IMG/VR virus record: IMGVR_UViG_3300035698_035303
Coordinates: 1-64,000 of that record
Source: a virus
Length of the DNA: 64,000 nt
Reading direction: 5' to 3' (one strand)
Each line of letters begins with the position of its first letter. Position 1 is the stretch's first letter. The translations under genes and the position numbers were made by a program. The notes beneath the pieces are model-generated. The model worked only from the letters and a program-made list of their open reading frames with translations, was not told where the DNA came from and made no database searches. Shown piece by piece: positions 9,862-19,903 of this stretch.

Positions 9862-11138
9862 TTGATAAAATTGATTTTAAGTTAAAAGGGCGGTTAACAG
9901 TTAATGTCCTTTCAGATGACGGGTCAGTGATTGAGACAATTGATTTAGGTAATAATACAATTATGCCTCGATCTCGTTTAGTCGCATCTCGTTTATTTGC
10001 CCAGAATCTCAAAGCATGGACGACTGCAGGTTTTCAAGCTGATTGGACTGCATATGCTGGTCAAGACTATTTAGGCGGTACTGATGTTGGGTCATATAAT
10101 TATCCATTTTCAGAAGATGTTTATGGATTAGGAAACTCATTAAGTAGGCTTGATGTTTTTGGTGGTGTACCCACATCAACGGATGTTTTGACAGGTGACG
10201 TTGTTGCACTTATTGATCAGAATACTAATCGTTGTTACTGGCATGAACCAACAGGTGCAGCCGTCAACGCCGCTATTTTGATGTCATTAGGTATTACAGG
10301 TATGAGTTTTGGCAATATGGGACATTTAGTTGACCCATCTGATGTTACCGCTAACGCTAATGATTCTAATGGATTAGTTGCGACAGATTATAACCCAGCA
10401 GCATCTCATGATATTCCAACATTACCAGCTGAACCGTATGACGCAACAACGCCAGGTTATTCATGGCCAGGTGGTGGAACAGTCGCCAGATATCCTAACT
10501 TACATCAGCCAAATGCTTTTTCATATGAGCCTGTCCTTAATGGCGTTGTTCCTTGGGGTTATTCAGGACTAGCAACGGTTACTGATAATAGATTTACAGT
10601 GCAAGGTGGTAATCCTGCAATGTATGAAGGCAATTCTGCTTTATTTAGCGAGACAGGCAGATATCCATTAGATCGTGATGATGGAGTATCTTTCCCTGAT
10701 GGCAGCTCGGTTCAGTTTAAATGCACTGTTCCAGCTGATTCCGAGATAAACCAGGAACGAAATTATGGTTATGGACAGCGTCCTCGAAATTGGATTACTG
10801 AAGCAGGGTTGATTACAGGAGAAAACATTATTGTTCAATCTCCTGATGATAGGGCAGGTGTAACTGTTGACCCGACATCAACAGGAGTAAGTAATATAAA
10901 TGGGGCGCAATTAACATCTGCGGGGACTTTTGCTGCAGGAGCTTATAGGGCTTTACCTAAAGATTATTTCTCAAGACTAAGAGACCCCTTAAACGCAATA
11001 TGGTTTTTGGATTCAGACGGGCAGTTAAATAGTTCCCATAACAATACATGGAATTTAGTCGCACGCAAAGTTTTTGGCGTAATTACAAAGACTCAAGCTG
11101 TCGCATATTCGTTTCTTTGGACGATCTCGTTTGGTTAG
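9858..11138 (+). CDS. Virion structural protein, unknown
   Basis: A 426-aa protein that I do not recognise. It begins with a short beta-rich segment (LTVNVLSDDGSVIETIDLGNN), then a helical piece with RSRLVASRLF. The remainder is rich in Gly, Asn, Pro and aromatic residues, like surface-exposed tail or fibre-associated proteins. Its start overlaps the 58-aa gene as ATGA. It lies between the wedge genes and the giant fibre gene, so it may link fibre and baseplate. The 73 bases after its stop hold two Shine-Dalgarno-like stretches (about 11168-11175 and 11199-11205) before the next small ORF. Confidence 0.6.
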   Translation: MIDKIDFKLKGRLTVNVLSDDGSVIETIDLGNNTIMPRSRLVASRLFAQNLKAWTTAGFQADWTAYAGQDYLGGTDVGSYNYPFSEDVYGLGNSLSRLDVFGGVPTSTDVLTGDVVALIDQNTNRCYWHEPTGAAVNAAILMSLGITGMSFGNMGHLVDPSDVTANANDSNGLVATDYNPAASHDIPTLPAEPYDATTPGYSWPGGGTVARYPNLHQPNAFSYEPVLNGVVPWGYSGLATVTDNRFTVQGGNPAMYEGNSALFSETGRYPLDRDDGVSFPDGSSVQFKCTVPADSEINQERNYGYGQRPRNWITEAGLITGENIIVQSPDDRAGVTVDPTSTGVSNINGAQLTSAGTFAAGAYRALPKDYFSRLRDPLNAIWFLDSDGQLNSSHNNTWNLVARKVFGVITKTQAVAYSFLWTISFG

Positions 11139-11211
11139 CGAAATCAAGTACTTACAGAGTTTTTTGAGAGGAGGTAACAAGTTATATTAATTGGGTCAAA
11201 GGAGTAATATT

Positions 11212-11280
11212 ATGACCGATAAGCCAGATAAATCGACAATAAAATTTAGTAAGATAAACCTTGGAGGAGAGAATAAATGA
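11212..11280 (+). CDS. Putative 22-aa small protein or leader peptide
   Basis: A short ORF, MTDKPDKSTIKFSKINLGGE then NK. It is preceded by a good ribosome-binding site (AAAGGAG, about 7 bases before the ATG), and its stop overlaps the next start as ATGA (11277-11280), the same coupling used by accepted genes in this operon. It has no recognisable domain and is basic. It could be a real microprotein, a leader that couples translation to the 197-aa gene, or the remnant of a longer gene. A second, unused Shine-Dalgarno-like GAGGAGGT about 40 bases upstream hints at a past rearrangement. Confidence 0.4.
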   Translation: MTDKPDKSTIKFSKINLGGENK

Positions 11281-11870
11281 GTATACAAACTGGAACAAAA
11301 ATTGAAATAGCGGTTGGGGTTGATTATGTTATTCGTCCTGAAATAAGTCTTGCTGGCGTATCAGTTGACCCAACACCATTAATTGCAGGAGATTTTATGG
11401 TGGATTATTATCCCGCTAATGTTGTTTTAGCTAATATTGTTGGTGGTCTTCCAATGACTGCACTTGTTGTAGTGGCTGGGGTTAACATTTCAGTATTAAC
11501 TCCAAGTATTTCGCCATGGTTAACACTTCCAAATGGAGTTTATATCCTTTTGGATGCGGCAACGTTTGCTGTAACAACTGCGGATCTTGGACGTAATGGT
11601 AAAATTAGAATAGGCTCCGCTTCTGGTGCTTTCGATGATATCTGGATTGACTTTGATGTTGTTCGTTTTACAGACAGCGCATTCCAGAATTTGCAAATGG
11701 GTGAAGAACAAATTGACGCAGCTTCCAATGAACTTCGCAAATTTGGTCAGGGTGATCTTGCGGCTGGAAGTCATATTGATTTTGAATTACAAGACGCCAA
11801 TGGAAATGCTACGACGATTCAACCCTCAAGAAGGGTTTACAAAGCAAAAACAGGCGTTATCCCTGACTAA
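11277..11870 (+). CDS. Virion structural protein, unknown (197 aa)
   Basis: A 197-aa, mostly beta-strand protein of alternating hydrophobic and small residues, without Cys, signal peptide or enzyme motif. It starts at an ATG with a strong Shine-Dalgarno (GGAGGAG) inside the preceding 22-aa ORF. It sits just before the 2191-aa beta-helix gene, so a fibre-attachment or adaptor role is plausible, but I do not recognise the family. Confidence 0.6.
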   Translation: MSIQTGTKIEIAVGVDYVIRPEISLAGVSVDPTPLIAGDFMVDYYPANVVLANIVGGLPMTALVVVAGVNISVLTPSISPWLTLPNGVYILLDAATFAVTTADLGRNGKIRIGSASGAFDDIWIDFDVVRFTDSAFQNLQMGEEQIDAASNELRKFGQGDLAAGSHIDFELQDANGNATTIQPSRRVYKAKTGVIPD

Positions 11871-11886
11871 AGAATAGAGGTCGCTT

Positions 11887-14800
11887 ATGCCTGGATTAGT
11901 AACATGGGGGCTTGGTTCCCCATCGTCTTATATTTTAACTCATGGATTAGGAACATTGAGTCTATCCCCAACGGGCTGGGCTGATGATTTTATTCGTGAC
12001 CCACATTTAGTTGGACAGACCGAAACAGGTACGTCTTTACTTTTTAACCAATGGCATCCTCAAACTGGGGCTATCGTTGCTCCTTCTATTGGTGGTATCT
12101 ATAATATTGGGACAAGGTTTGGTAGAGCTGGAACTAATGTTGTAAAAACTGGTTTAGCTGACTTAGCATTCCGTAATATTGATATTACTCTTAACGAGCC
12201 AACAGGTGTTGGTGTTATTACTGGATCGTTTACATTTGATCCAACGGTTGCCCCTTTGAACACAGCCGGTGCACCTTATGATTGGACACCAGCAATTATT
12301 ACTCAGTTTCTCCAGCAAGAAACAACAGGGATTGCAGGTGCGATTGGTGGAACATATTGGTCTTTAAGCGGAACTACACTTGGAAGATTAATTTTTTCAG
12401 GTGTTGATGCTGCTTCTGGCGCTTATATCAGAGTTGATACAACTACAGATCAGTGGGTTGTTGACATTCTTGGATTTTATTCAGGACAGATGCAACTTGC
12501 TCAAGTCCCATACGGAATAAGATCAGATGAACCTGGAAATTTAGAGTGGGGTCTTGAATTAAGGGCTGAAGGTGATAGTCATTATGCACCTGTTTCAAAT
12601 CGTTACTTATTAAATTTCGCAGATGATATGAGAACCATACGTCGCGACATCCTTGAGATGAGAGACGGAATTATTTGGGGGTCAGATGACGTCGTCCAAT
12701 CCGCCTTCCTTGGCGAAAAGAGATTCGATGACGCTGTTTTAATTAGTACATCTGATTTCTCTAAAGGTATAAAATTTGAGGGAGATCCTACAAATACAGC
12801 AACTTCACAAGTTGGTATTCAATGGTTTACTAAAATGCCAGAAGGATCTGTAATAGGGGACGGAGGCCCAATTAGTGGCGTTTTATATAGTGCGACTGAA
12901 CCATTACGGGTTGAATATATAATGACAGCAGATAATTCAACAGGGACCCCTGATTCATGGGCGTGGACAATATTAGGAGAAAATGTTTCAATTGGTGGGG
13001 TTGAATTATTCACACATAGAGGCAATGAATTTTCCTTTAGTGGTATAATTGAAAGCTCAAGTGGCGATTATGATTATGAGCCAGCACATTTAATGCTTCA
13101 TGAAGGAACAGATTTTAGCGTTATAACATTTGATAATGTTGCAGATGTTGAAGTTGAGTTAGAATATTCCGGGACAGGTGCGACTTCAAAATTTCAATAT
13201 GAATTTTCTTTTCTTGCTGGTGTTAATTTAGCATACGAACATAATGCTCTATCTCATAGTTTTTGGTTAAATACTGCTGGATTAACGAGATTTTTAGCAT
13301 ATTCACACACTAATCTCCAAATTGATGATAGAGTTGAAACAAATATTGGGGCAGGAAGTGTCCCAACTCGTCAAGTTACAAACATGAACACAACTTGGTT
13401 TGCAGAATCAGACCTTGCTGCGGTTACCCAACCATTTGAATGGCAGATTGATTCAGTTGTCCGTGCTTCTTTCGAACCAGCTGGGGCAGCAGGAACACCA
13501 TTTGCCTTCTTTTTGACATATGATACTGTTGGCGCAGATCAAACTCAATTGGTTTTTGAGGCTAATGTAGCCGCACGGACTATTGTTCAATGGCAAGAAG
13601 GAACTAGCTTTGGTGTTTATTCAGACATTGATCCAGCGACAAATGTTGGGGACATAAGACATACAATTCCTCAATTTGACGCAGTGAATGGGAATAGCTC
13701 GTTTGTTATTTATGCTGATGGGGCTAGTCCACATAGAATTGTTACAGTCACAGAAGACGAATCCGATAATTATGTTGGCATTGCTCGAGAATTAGTTCTT
13801 GGTGATATTAGCGATAATAGCATGGTCCTTCTCTTTGGAGCAAGGACTGATTTTAGTGACTCAGCTGCTATCGCTTGGAACATACAAGAACAACGTCCAC
13901 ACGGATACGCAGCATCTAGTGATACAGGAGGTTTGCTTGTCAAACGTGGTGGCGATTCTAACCGTGAGCTGGTTGGTGAATTAGCAGATTATTATAGAAT
14001 ATTCACGCCAAATGATTATTGGTGGGATATCGCAGCCTCCTTTTGCAATACAGTTGATACAGCGGTTAGTCCAGATGGACGTTTCGGTTATGTTACCCTT
14101 GACGGTCCTTTGGCTGGCGCGGGTAGTATGGCAGCACCACGCCAGATACTTTCAAAGAATGTGGCAGCAGCTGCAGCCTATATTGAACATAATTTTTTGA
14201 TTGTTGGTGCGGCAGCAGCACCATGGCCAGCAAATACATATAAGTATTTGATGGAAGGGTCAAGAGTTATAATAGGGGATGTTATTCAAGACACCCTTAG
14301 TACAGCAACATTTACTATTGTTGATGTTAAACAACAACCAAAAGGGACTATTTTATTTAAGGCTGGGCAATATTTCCCACGCCATCGAATGACATTTACA
14401 GGGACTATTGGGGCACTTTTTACTGTAGGATTAAAAGTTTATACTTCTGATGGTGCTGCAGGAGACCCTGATTATAACGCACATGGTCATGTAGTGGAGC
14501 GTTTTGACAATGTTGTAGAATCATGGGTTGATGTTGTTTTATCAGTAGGTAGATTTAATACAGGCGATTATCTTACGCATGGTGGGGCACCCGCAAGTAC
14601 ACAAGAAATTAAAACCGTTACATACCCGTTTGACCACGAAGGAGATTTCAGCAGAGAGATGTCTGAGATTAAAATTTTAGGAGAAAACGGAGTAATTTTC
14701 AATACCCATGCTGGTTTAATTAAACTTGATGGGGCAAGTGGTGGTCTCGACATAAGTACCATCATGACAGGTACGTCTGCGAATGAAACATCAGACAAAA

Positions 14801-17800
14801 GAATTAAAGGGTTAGATGTTGGATTATCATTCGATAATATTACGTTTGGCGGTTGGCTTCCTTATGAAGTATTTGAAGATACTCACAATGAGCATGGTAT
14901 TGTAGTTGCTGAGAAAGTTAATGGTAACCAATCATGGTTTTATGGACTAAAATTTAAAAATTGCAAGTTTAATGATCGTCTTGTTTGGTTCCACGATGAG
15001 GACATAACCACACCAAATAATGGTAGATTTAATATTGGTATTAAGGTCGAGGACTGTACTGTTGACCCAACATTCTTCCTCGGTTTAGAAGAGGAATCTG
15101 CCTATTTGGTTGATATGCCTCATGATATTCTTGATTATGGAAGTTTTAGAAAATATGATTATGATATATCAGAATACCGTATCGGTCCTGCATTGGTAGA
15201 TAGTTCCTTCAAAAACATTGAAGTATTTTCTCCCACAATGAGATCATTTGAGCCAATAGAGGTAGTCCCATTTTGTATTACAGGAATGTTAAACACAACA
15301 TTCGACAATGTTAAAGAACTTTGGCAATCATATACTGGGTCAACAGATGCAGATTTAGGATTTGCATCGGCTAAAGTCAATAATTACGCTGATGTAACTA
15401 TTACAAATTGCGATTTCAGAGCAAAAAATGTCGAAATGGGCATGTTGTTCTGTGAGAAAACATATGATGCTGATGTGAGTGGTCTTGGCTTGGGTGAAAA
15501 TGATTTCTTGTTCTTTGGTAATGGTCAAGCTGGACAAATTGTTGAAATAACTGGTCCAGCAGTTAATACTGTTGCTATTATTAAATTATTCAATGATGGA
15601 TGGCCAGGAAGAGGTACTTCTGTAGGTGACGACTTAATGTATTCAGGGGAGACAGTTACTAGCGACAAATATATCGCTATAAATGCTGGATTCCAAGTTG
15701 CGTCTGAAAATGATTATTCTTATCAGCAAGGGTCATTACGATTCTTAGACAATAAATGTTTATGCATCAGAGGGGTTAGTGGCCAATTCGCAACTACCAT
15801 TGGGGACGTGGAACAATATGATTATGACAATATAGCTATAATACTAGATAATACCTTTAGTGGTAAATACTGGATTCCGCCAGAAGCTGGAGAACGTTGG
15901 CTTAATCCCATGTGTATGCGTGGCATTTGTGCTGATTTTATTGGGCTTAATGAAGTTATTTGGCACAATAATATATGTTCTAATGTTGGTTTTGATGATT
16001 ATACGGGTGATGTATGGACACGTGATGATGGATTATTCCATGCACTAGTAACATTTAAAAGCTGCTTGTCTTTCAATGCAGATAAAAATATATATAAGAA
16101 AATTGGATCCCCATATACTCATGAAGTATTTTTTGCGGCTGATGCTAAAACAGATGGTGACGAATTATGTGTATACCGTGGATTCTTTAGTGATGATGTC
16201 CGTATTGAAAATGATAATGCAAGCAATATCATAGCAGGTAATGCATCCGCCACTGATATTTATAGCCAGGGTGGAGCTGCATTACCAGTTGTCGGTGGGA
16301 ATGTTGCTTTTGCAGCATTAACTGGCGTTAAAAATTATAAAATTGATAATAATGACATAACTGGTTTTGAATCAGGCTATGGCTCAGGCGCAGAAGTTAC
16401 ATATTCACGAGCTGGAACTTGTTCTATTGTTGCAAATCTAAGGTACCCTGGGAATACCTGGGAGATAGGTAGTACCGCGACATCCGATGACGGCATTATC
16501 ACAAGGGCAGAATACAATAGGGTAGCAAGCGTTCAAGACAATACTATTAAAGATTGTATCGCTAAACGTGGAACAAATATTGAAGTTGCAACTGACTTTG
16601 ATGCTGGCGAATATATAAGTACTAATGGAGATAATACAGGACCAGGGCAAGGTGGGTTTTTTGTCCCGTTCCTTTCTAATTCGGCACCGGAGAGTACTTA
16701 TGAACATTTCGATGAATTAACCGTTGATAACAATGATTTTATAAATTGTGTATCCGGTGATTCTGGCGTTAGTACGGTTGGCAATCAAATGGCGGGTGGC
16801 CGTGGTGGCTCATGGATTGGTACTTTCCATACTCAAGGTACTTATACAGAGATGAGGAATTTTAGTTTCTCGGATAATAAATTAAGGAACTGCAAAGCTG
16901 GTAATGGAAGTGATGCGAGAATAGGTACAGGGGCTGGGGATTTAGATGGTGGGCTCGGTGGTAATATTTTATTATCATATCTTGACGGTTTCCAATCAGC
17001 TACAGGCGTTGTTACTACAGGGAAAATATCTAACTCTAAAATTAATGATAATCAATTAGAACGTTGTTTCTCAGGTGATGGGGCATTAAGTAATGTAGCA
17101 GTCGGAGATCCATCGCCTGGATACCCAGGATCTTTCAATCTTTGTCGTTTAGAAGCTTTCAGAGGCGTTTTTAGTAGAACAGATGTTGTTGGGCTAGATA
17201 TTGGGAACAATACATTAGTTGATTGTTGGATGGGCAATAACCCAGATTATGCGTTTAGAAACATTCCTATAGTTAAATGGTATGAGTACAATGGTACAAC
17301 CAAAGATGGGGTCATGAAAGATGAAATGGCTTTCGTTTATGGTGGGTCGGTTGTTTCATGGTCATTTTTATGTATGGAAACTCCTGACTTAGTAGCGACA
17401 TTATCACCTAAAATTATGGGAACAGGTATTAATGTTCATGATAATAAAGTAATATCTTATTATACAAGCCTATCAGATTATAACCGCCCTGACGTAGTTA
17501 AAGGGATTCCTTTTGCAAGCGTTCACTGTTTTAGCGAAATAGGTTTAACTGTTGCTAAAGATTGGGCATGGAATGATCTTAATGTTGTTGATAACGAAAT
17601 TAAGATTGATTGGCCTACAGCGGGTACATATGATAATATTCAAACTCATTTTCTTTTCACAAATAATATAGCTTCTGCTACAGATTCGGCGAACCTATCG
17701 GATTTCGATAATGTTGACGTTTTGGTACAAAGGAATTTGATGCAAGAAGCGCGTGACAATGTTATTGGATCAAATTATTCAAATCCTATCATCCCTCAAT

Positions 17801-18462
17801 GGGTAGGTGGCTCCACATCTTTTGGGCCGGACCAATTAGCTCTTACTCTCAGTGGGACTGGAGCTAATGGATTAAAGTTTTTTATTAATAATATGGTACT
17901 TAATTCAGTAGGATTTAAATTTATTATGTCATTAAGTTACTATGACAGTTACGTACAATTTACTTGTGAAAATGGTGCCCAACATATTTTTGATACTGCT
18001 ACAATTAATACGGATTTGAATTTAGCGAGTAGTTTGGATTATGATGATTCAGTAGTGAGACCATTAGAGTCGTATACCAATAATATGGCCATAATTGCTC
18101 ACGTTATTGAAAATGCTTTTGTAAGAATTGGAATGAATGTATCTGTAGGATATCATCTACATGGTACTATAGGGGACCCTTCCCCAGAAATAATAGTTAG
18201 ATTAGATAAAGGGTATTGGGGAACAATATCACAAAAAGTTGCAGTTGGGGATGAAGCTACATTCCAATTGGGATTAAGAACTCTGTCCGGAGCCCCAGCC
18301 TACATTTTATTTGATATAGCTAAGTTTGGATCTAACGGAACGTTAGAACAACATCATTATACATATAGTTCCACATCGCCTCGCCCGTCTATAAGTACAT
18401 GGGCAATTAAATCTATTGATGATAATGGATCTCGTGGCATCCTTGTAAAAGATAATTATTAA
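11887..18462 (+). CDS. Giant tail-fibre/tailspike-like protein with parallel beta-helix
   Basis: A 2191-aa protein. The N-terminal 900 or so residues are beta-rich. From about residue 970 to 1950 there is a right-handed parallel beta-helix signature: recurring rungs of hydrophobic-x-Asp-Asn-x-hydrophobic-x-x-Cys, for example NTIKDCIAK, NNDFINCVSGD, DNKLRNCKAGNG, DNQLERCFSGDG, NNTLVDCWMGNN, DNKVISYY and DNEIKIDW. Such repeats occur in tailspikes and pectate-lyase-like proteins that bind or cut surface polysaccharide. Five consecutive rungs (about 16510-17260) carry a Cys at the same place, followed by Gly-rich loops. Catalytic residues cannot be assigned. The C-terminal 300 aa lack the repeats and may be the trimerisation or tip domain. 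Likely a receptor-binding spike on the baseplate. Confidence 0.75.
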   Translation: MPGLVTWGLGSPSSYILTHGLGTLSLSPTGWADDFIRDPHLVGQTETGTSLLFNQWHPQTGAIVAPSIGGIYNIGTRFGRAGTNVVKTGLADLAFRNIDITLNEPTGVGVITGSFTFDPTVAPLNTAGAPYDWTPAIITQFLQQETTGIAGAIGGTYWSLSGTTLGRLIFSGVDAASGAYIRVDTTTDQWVVDILGFYSGQMQLAQVPYGIRSDEPGNLEWGLELRAEGDSHYAPVSNRYLLNFADDMRTIRRDILEMRDGIIWGSDDVVQSAFLGEKRFDDAVLISTSDFSKGIKFEGDPTNTATSQVGIQWFTKMPEGSVIGDGGPISGVLYSATEPLRVEYIMTADNSTGTPDSWAWTILGENVSIGGVELFTHRGNEFSFSGIIESSSGDYDYEPAHLMLHEGTDFSVITFDNVADVEVELEYSGTGATSKFQYEFSFLAGVNLAYEHNALSHSFWLNTAGLTRFLAYSHTNLQIDDRVETNIGAGSVPTRQVTNMNTTWFAESDLAAVTQPFEWQIDSVVRASFEPAGAAGTPFAFFLTYDTVGADQTQLVFEANVAARTIVQWQEGTSFGVYSDIDPATNVGDIRHTIPQFDAVNGNSSFVIYADGASPHRIVTVTEDESDNYVGIARELVLGDISDNSMVLLFGARTDFSDSAAIAWNIQEQRPHGYAASSDTGGLLVKRGGDSNRELVGELADYYRIFTPNDYWWDIAASFCNTVDTAVSPDGRFGYVTLDGPLAGAGSMAAPRQILSKNVAAAAAYIEHNFLIVGAAAAPWPANTYKYLMEGSRVIIGDVIQDTLSTATFTIVDVKQQPKGTILFKAGQYFPRHRMTFTGTIGALFTVGLKVYTSDGAAGDPDYNAHGHVVERFDNVVESWVDVVLSVGRFNTGDYLTHGGAPASTQEIKTVTYPFDHEGDFSREMSEIKILGENGVIFNTHAGLIKLDGASGGLDISTIMTGTSANETSDKRIKGLDVGLSFDNITFGGWLPYEVFEDTHNEHGIVVAEKVNGNQSWFYGLKFKNCKFNDRLVWFHDEDITTPNNGRFNIGIKVEDCTVDPTFFLGLEEESAYLVDMPHDILDYGSFRKYDYDISEYRIGPALVDSSFKNIEVFSPTMRSFEPIEVVPFCITGMLNTTFDNVKELWQSYTGSTDADLGFASAKVNNYADVTITNCDFRAKNVEMGMLFCEKTYDADVSGLGLGENDFLFFGNGQAGQIVEITGPAVNTVAIIKLFNDGWPGRGTSVGDDLMYSGETVTSDKYIAINAGFQVASENDYSYQQGSLRFLDNKCLCIRGVSGQFATTIGDVEQYDYDNIAIILDNTFSGKYWIPPEAGERWLNPMCMRGICADFIGLNEVIWHNNICSNVGFDDYTGDVWTRDDGLFHALVTFKSCLSFNADKNIYKKIGSPYTHEVFFAADAKTDGDELCVYRGFFSDDVRIENDNASNIIAGNASATDIYSQGGAALPVVGGNVAFAALTGVKNYKIDNNDITGFESGYGSGAEVTYSRAGTCSIVANLRYPGNTWEIGSTATSDDGIITRAEYNRVASVQDNTIKDCIAKRGTNIEVATDFDAGEYISTNGDNTGPGQGGFFVPFLSNSAPESTYEHFDELTVDNNDFINCVSGDSGVSTVGNQMAGGRGGSWIGTFHTQGTYTEMRNFSFSDNKLRNCKAGNGSDARIGTGAGDLDGGLGGNILLSYLDGFQSATGVVTTGKISNSKINDNQLERCFSGDGALSNVAVGDPSPGYPGSFNLCRLEAFRGVFSRTDVVGLDIGNNTLVDCWMGNNPDYAFRNIPIVKWYEYNGTTKDGVMKDEMAFVYGGSVVSWSFLCMETPDLVATLSPKIMGTGINVHDNKVISYYTSLSDYNRPDVVKGIPFASVHCFSEIGLTVAKDWAWNDLNVVDNEIKIDWPTAGTYDNIQTHFLFTNNIASATDSANLSDFDNVDVLVQRNLMQEARDNVIGSNYSNPIIPQWVGGSTSFGPDQLALTLSGTGANGLKFFINNMVLNSVGFKFIMSLSYYDSYVQFTCENGAQHIFDTATINTDLNLASSLDYDDSVVRPLESYTNNMAIIAHVIENAFVRIGMNVSVGYHLHGTIGDPSPEIIVRLDKGYWGTISQKVAVGDEATFQLGLRTLSGAPAYILFDIAKFGSNGTLEQHHYTYSSTSPRPSISTWAIKSIDDNGSRGILVKDNY

Positions 18463-18481
18463 AAACACGTAGGAGAATAAA

Positions 18482-18718
18482 ATGACTAAAGCAAAAAAAG
18501 ATAAAAAGCCTGAAGTTATTCAGCTTAATACAGCAGAGAAACATGGGATAACATCTTTATTACAGAGACGAGAAACCGCTGTTAATGAATTAAATCAAGT
18601 TACTCAACAAATTGAGGAATCCCAAAAGTCTATTATAACAACTAGAGGCTATAAAAATATGGATAATTGGCGTTTAGATACTCAGACATGGGTTATGACA
18701 AGGAATGATGAAAAATAA
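18482..18718 (+). CDS. Small coiled-coil protein, unknown
   Basis: A 78-aa protein with a Lys-rich N-terminus and a predicted helical, Gln/Glu-rich centre (LLQRRETAVNELNQVTQQIE) that looks like a short coiled coil, followed by a Trp-containing tail. It has a good ribosome-binding site (TAGGAG) 20 bases after the giant fibre gene. It could be a fibre-assembly chaperone or a small structural subunit; neither can be shown. Confidence 0.55.
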   Translation: MTKAKKDKKPEVIQLNTAEKHGITSLLQRRETAVNELNQVTQQIEESQKSIITTRGYKNMDNWRLDTQTWVMTRNDEK

Positions 18719-18777
18719 AATGGTTTACTATTGCGTTAAATAGCCGTATTAAATCCGTTAATTTTTTCTAATTAAAA

Positions 18778-18813
18778 ACGACAATTTTTTTAATTGAGTT
18801 TATGACAAGATAA
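18778..18813 (+). promoter_or_regulatory. Promoter-like element upstream of the 356-aa gene
   Basis: The 114-base gap 18719-18832 is one of the longest non-coding stretches here and is very AT-rich. It holds ACGACA (18778-18783), then 17 bases, then TATGACAAGATAA (18801-18813). The same arrangement (TCGACA, 17 bases, TATACAAGATAA) occurs at 34679-34713 in the other notable gap. The spacing fits a sigma70-type -35/-10 pair, but a phage-specific element is equally possible. No downstream start point can be shown. Confidence 0.4.
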
Positions 18814-18832
18814 AAAGGGAGAAGGAGTTTTA

Positions 18833-19903
18833 ATGGCAATTTACCGTTTAGATAAACATAATCTTAGAAGAATAGCACCTCTTGCATCTGAGGATTTTGG
18901 ACAAGTTCATAATCCCACTTTGTCTGCAGAGGGATATTATATAGAAGTCGATGTTCATATTCCGCTTCTCCCTCAATCCCCATTACAACCAACAACTTGT
19001 GTAAGTTATCAATTTTTAACTAACCCTGGATTTACTCCGGGGGAATATATTACAGGTGCGCCAGGATTAGGTGTTGAGGAACTTGATTTCACTGCTAATA
19101 TTCCTGTTCCTGGATTTGTCCGGGGCGAGGTAATAACCGATGCAGTATTAGGAACGGCTATTGTCGCGAGAAGATACAGCAATAATAAATATTTAGTTTA
19201 TAATGTTACCGCTGTTTGGGGTGGCGGTGCTGTTACTGGGGCGTTAGGTGGCGGTGGAACAACACCTGGTATTGTTGCTGGAAATGTTGCAGCATCAGCC
19301 AGATTTGCTTCCGTACACCAAAGAAATAATGAGGATAATACAAATTTGTTTTATGAAAACAATATGTTTTTTCCTCCAGGTTGTACCTTAGCAGGCGTAA
19401 CATCTGGAATTATTGCTAACCCTTTAGTTCTAATGGCACCTCAGCTTACTGCTGAGTTAAAAGATATTAAACATCAGGTTGATACTGTTATGTCCTCCCA
19501 AGTTCAAGGAGTCATGTTTAAAGCAGTTCTTCTTTATGGTGATTTGGCGCAATTAATGAATTCATTAGCTGCTGCGGCAGACTTCGGACAACGTCGTGTT
19601 ACACGTGGTGAAATGGCATGGAATGCTGATGTTTGGCAAGGCGTTACTGAAACAACTGCTACAACATCATTTGATATGCAATTAATGCGATTACCAGGTA
19701 ATTATGATTCTACAGTTCCGGCTCCAACCACTGCATTCAATACAGATATACCCGCTTATAAAGATGGAGCGATTCTTCGTCTTTATGTTGGGGAGGCAAA
19801 AGCTGGCGCTGTTGCTGCATTAGTTGAGCTACTTGTTGCTAGACAAATTACTTATAATGAACTTTGGAATTTCCAAAGTGTTATTCATAGGAATGGACAA
19901 TAA
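18833..19903 (+). CDS. Virion structural protein, unknown (356 aa)
   Basis: A 356-aa protein with a strong ribosome-binding site (GGGAGAAGGAG) after the longest intergenic gap of this part, so it may head a transcription unit. The sequence is beta-rich and Gly-rich in the first half (GGGAVTGALGGGG), then more helical (LTAELKDIKHQVDTV; LVELLVARQITYNELW). I recognise no family. The stop overlaps the next start by one base (TAATG). It probably encodes a tail or fibre component, judged only from the neighbours. Confidence 0.6.
   Translation: MAIYRLDKHNLRRIAPLASEDFGQVHNPTLSAEGYYIEVDVHIPLLPQSPLQPTTCVSYQFLTNPGFTPGEYITGAPGLGVEELDFTANIPVPGFVRGEVITDAVLGTAIVARRYSNNKYLVYNVTAVWGGGAVTGALGGGGTTPGIVAGNVAASARFASVHQRNNEDNTNLFYENNMFFPPGCTLAGVTSGIIANPLVLMAPQLTAELKDIKHQVDTVMSSQVQGVMFKAVLLYGDLAQLMNSLAAAADFGQRRVTRGEMAWNADVWQGVTETTATTSFDMQLMRLPGNYDSTVPAPTTAFNTDIPAYKDGAILRLYVGEAKAGAVAALVELLVARQITYNELWNFQSVIHRNGQ

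Noticed and set aside
18784-18796. Terminator at the CAATTTTTTTAATTG palindrome before the 356-aa gene
   Set aside because: The stem is only five A-T/C-G pairs with no GC-rich arm; it is better explained by AT-rich promoter sequence.
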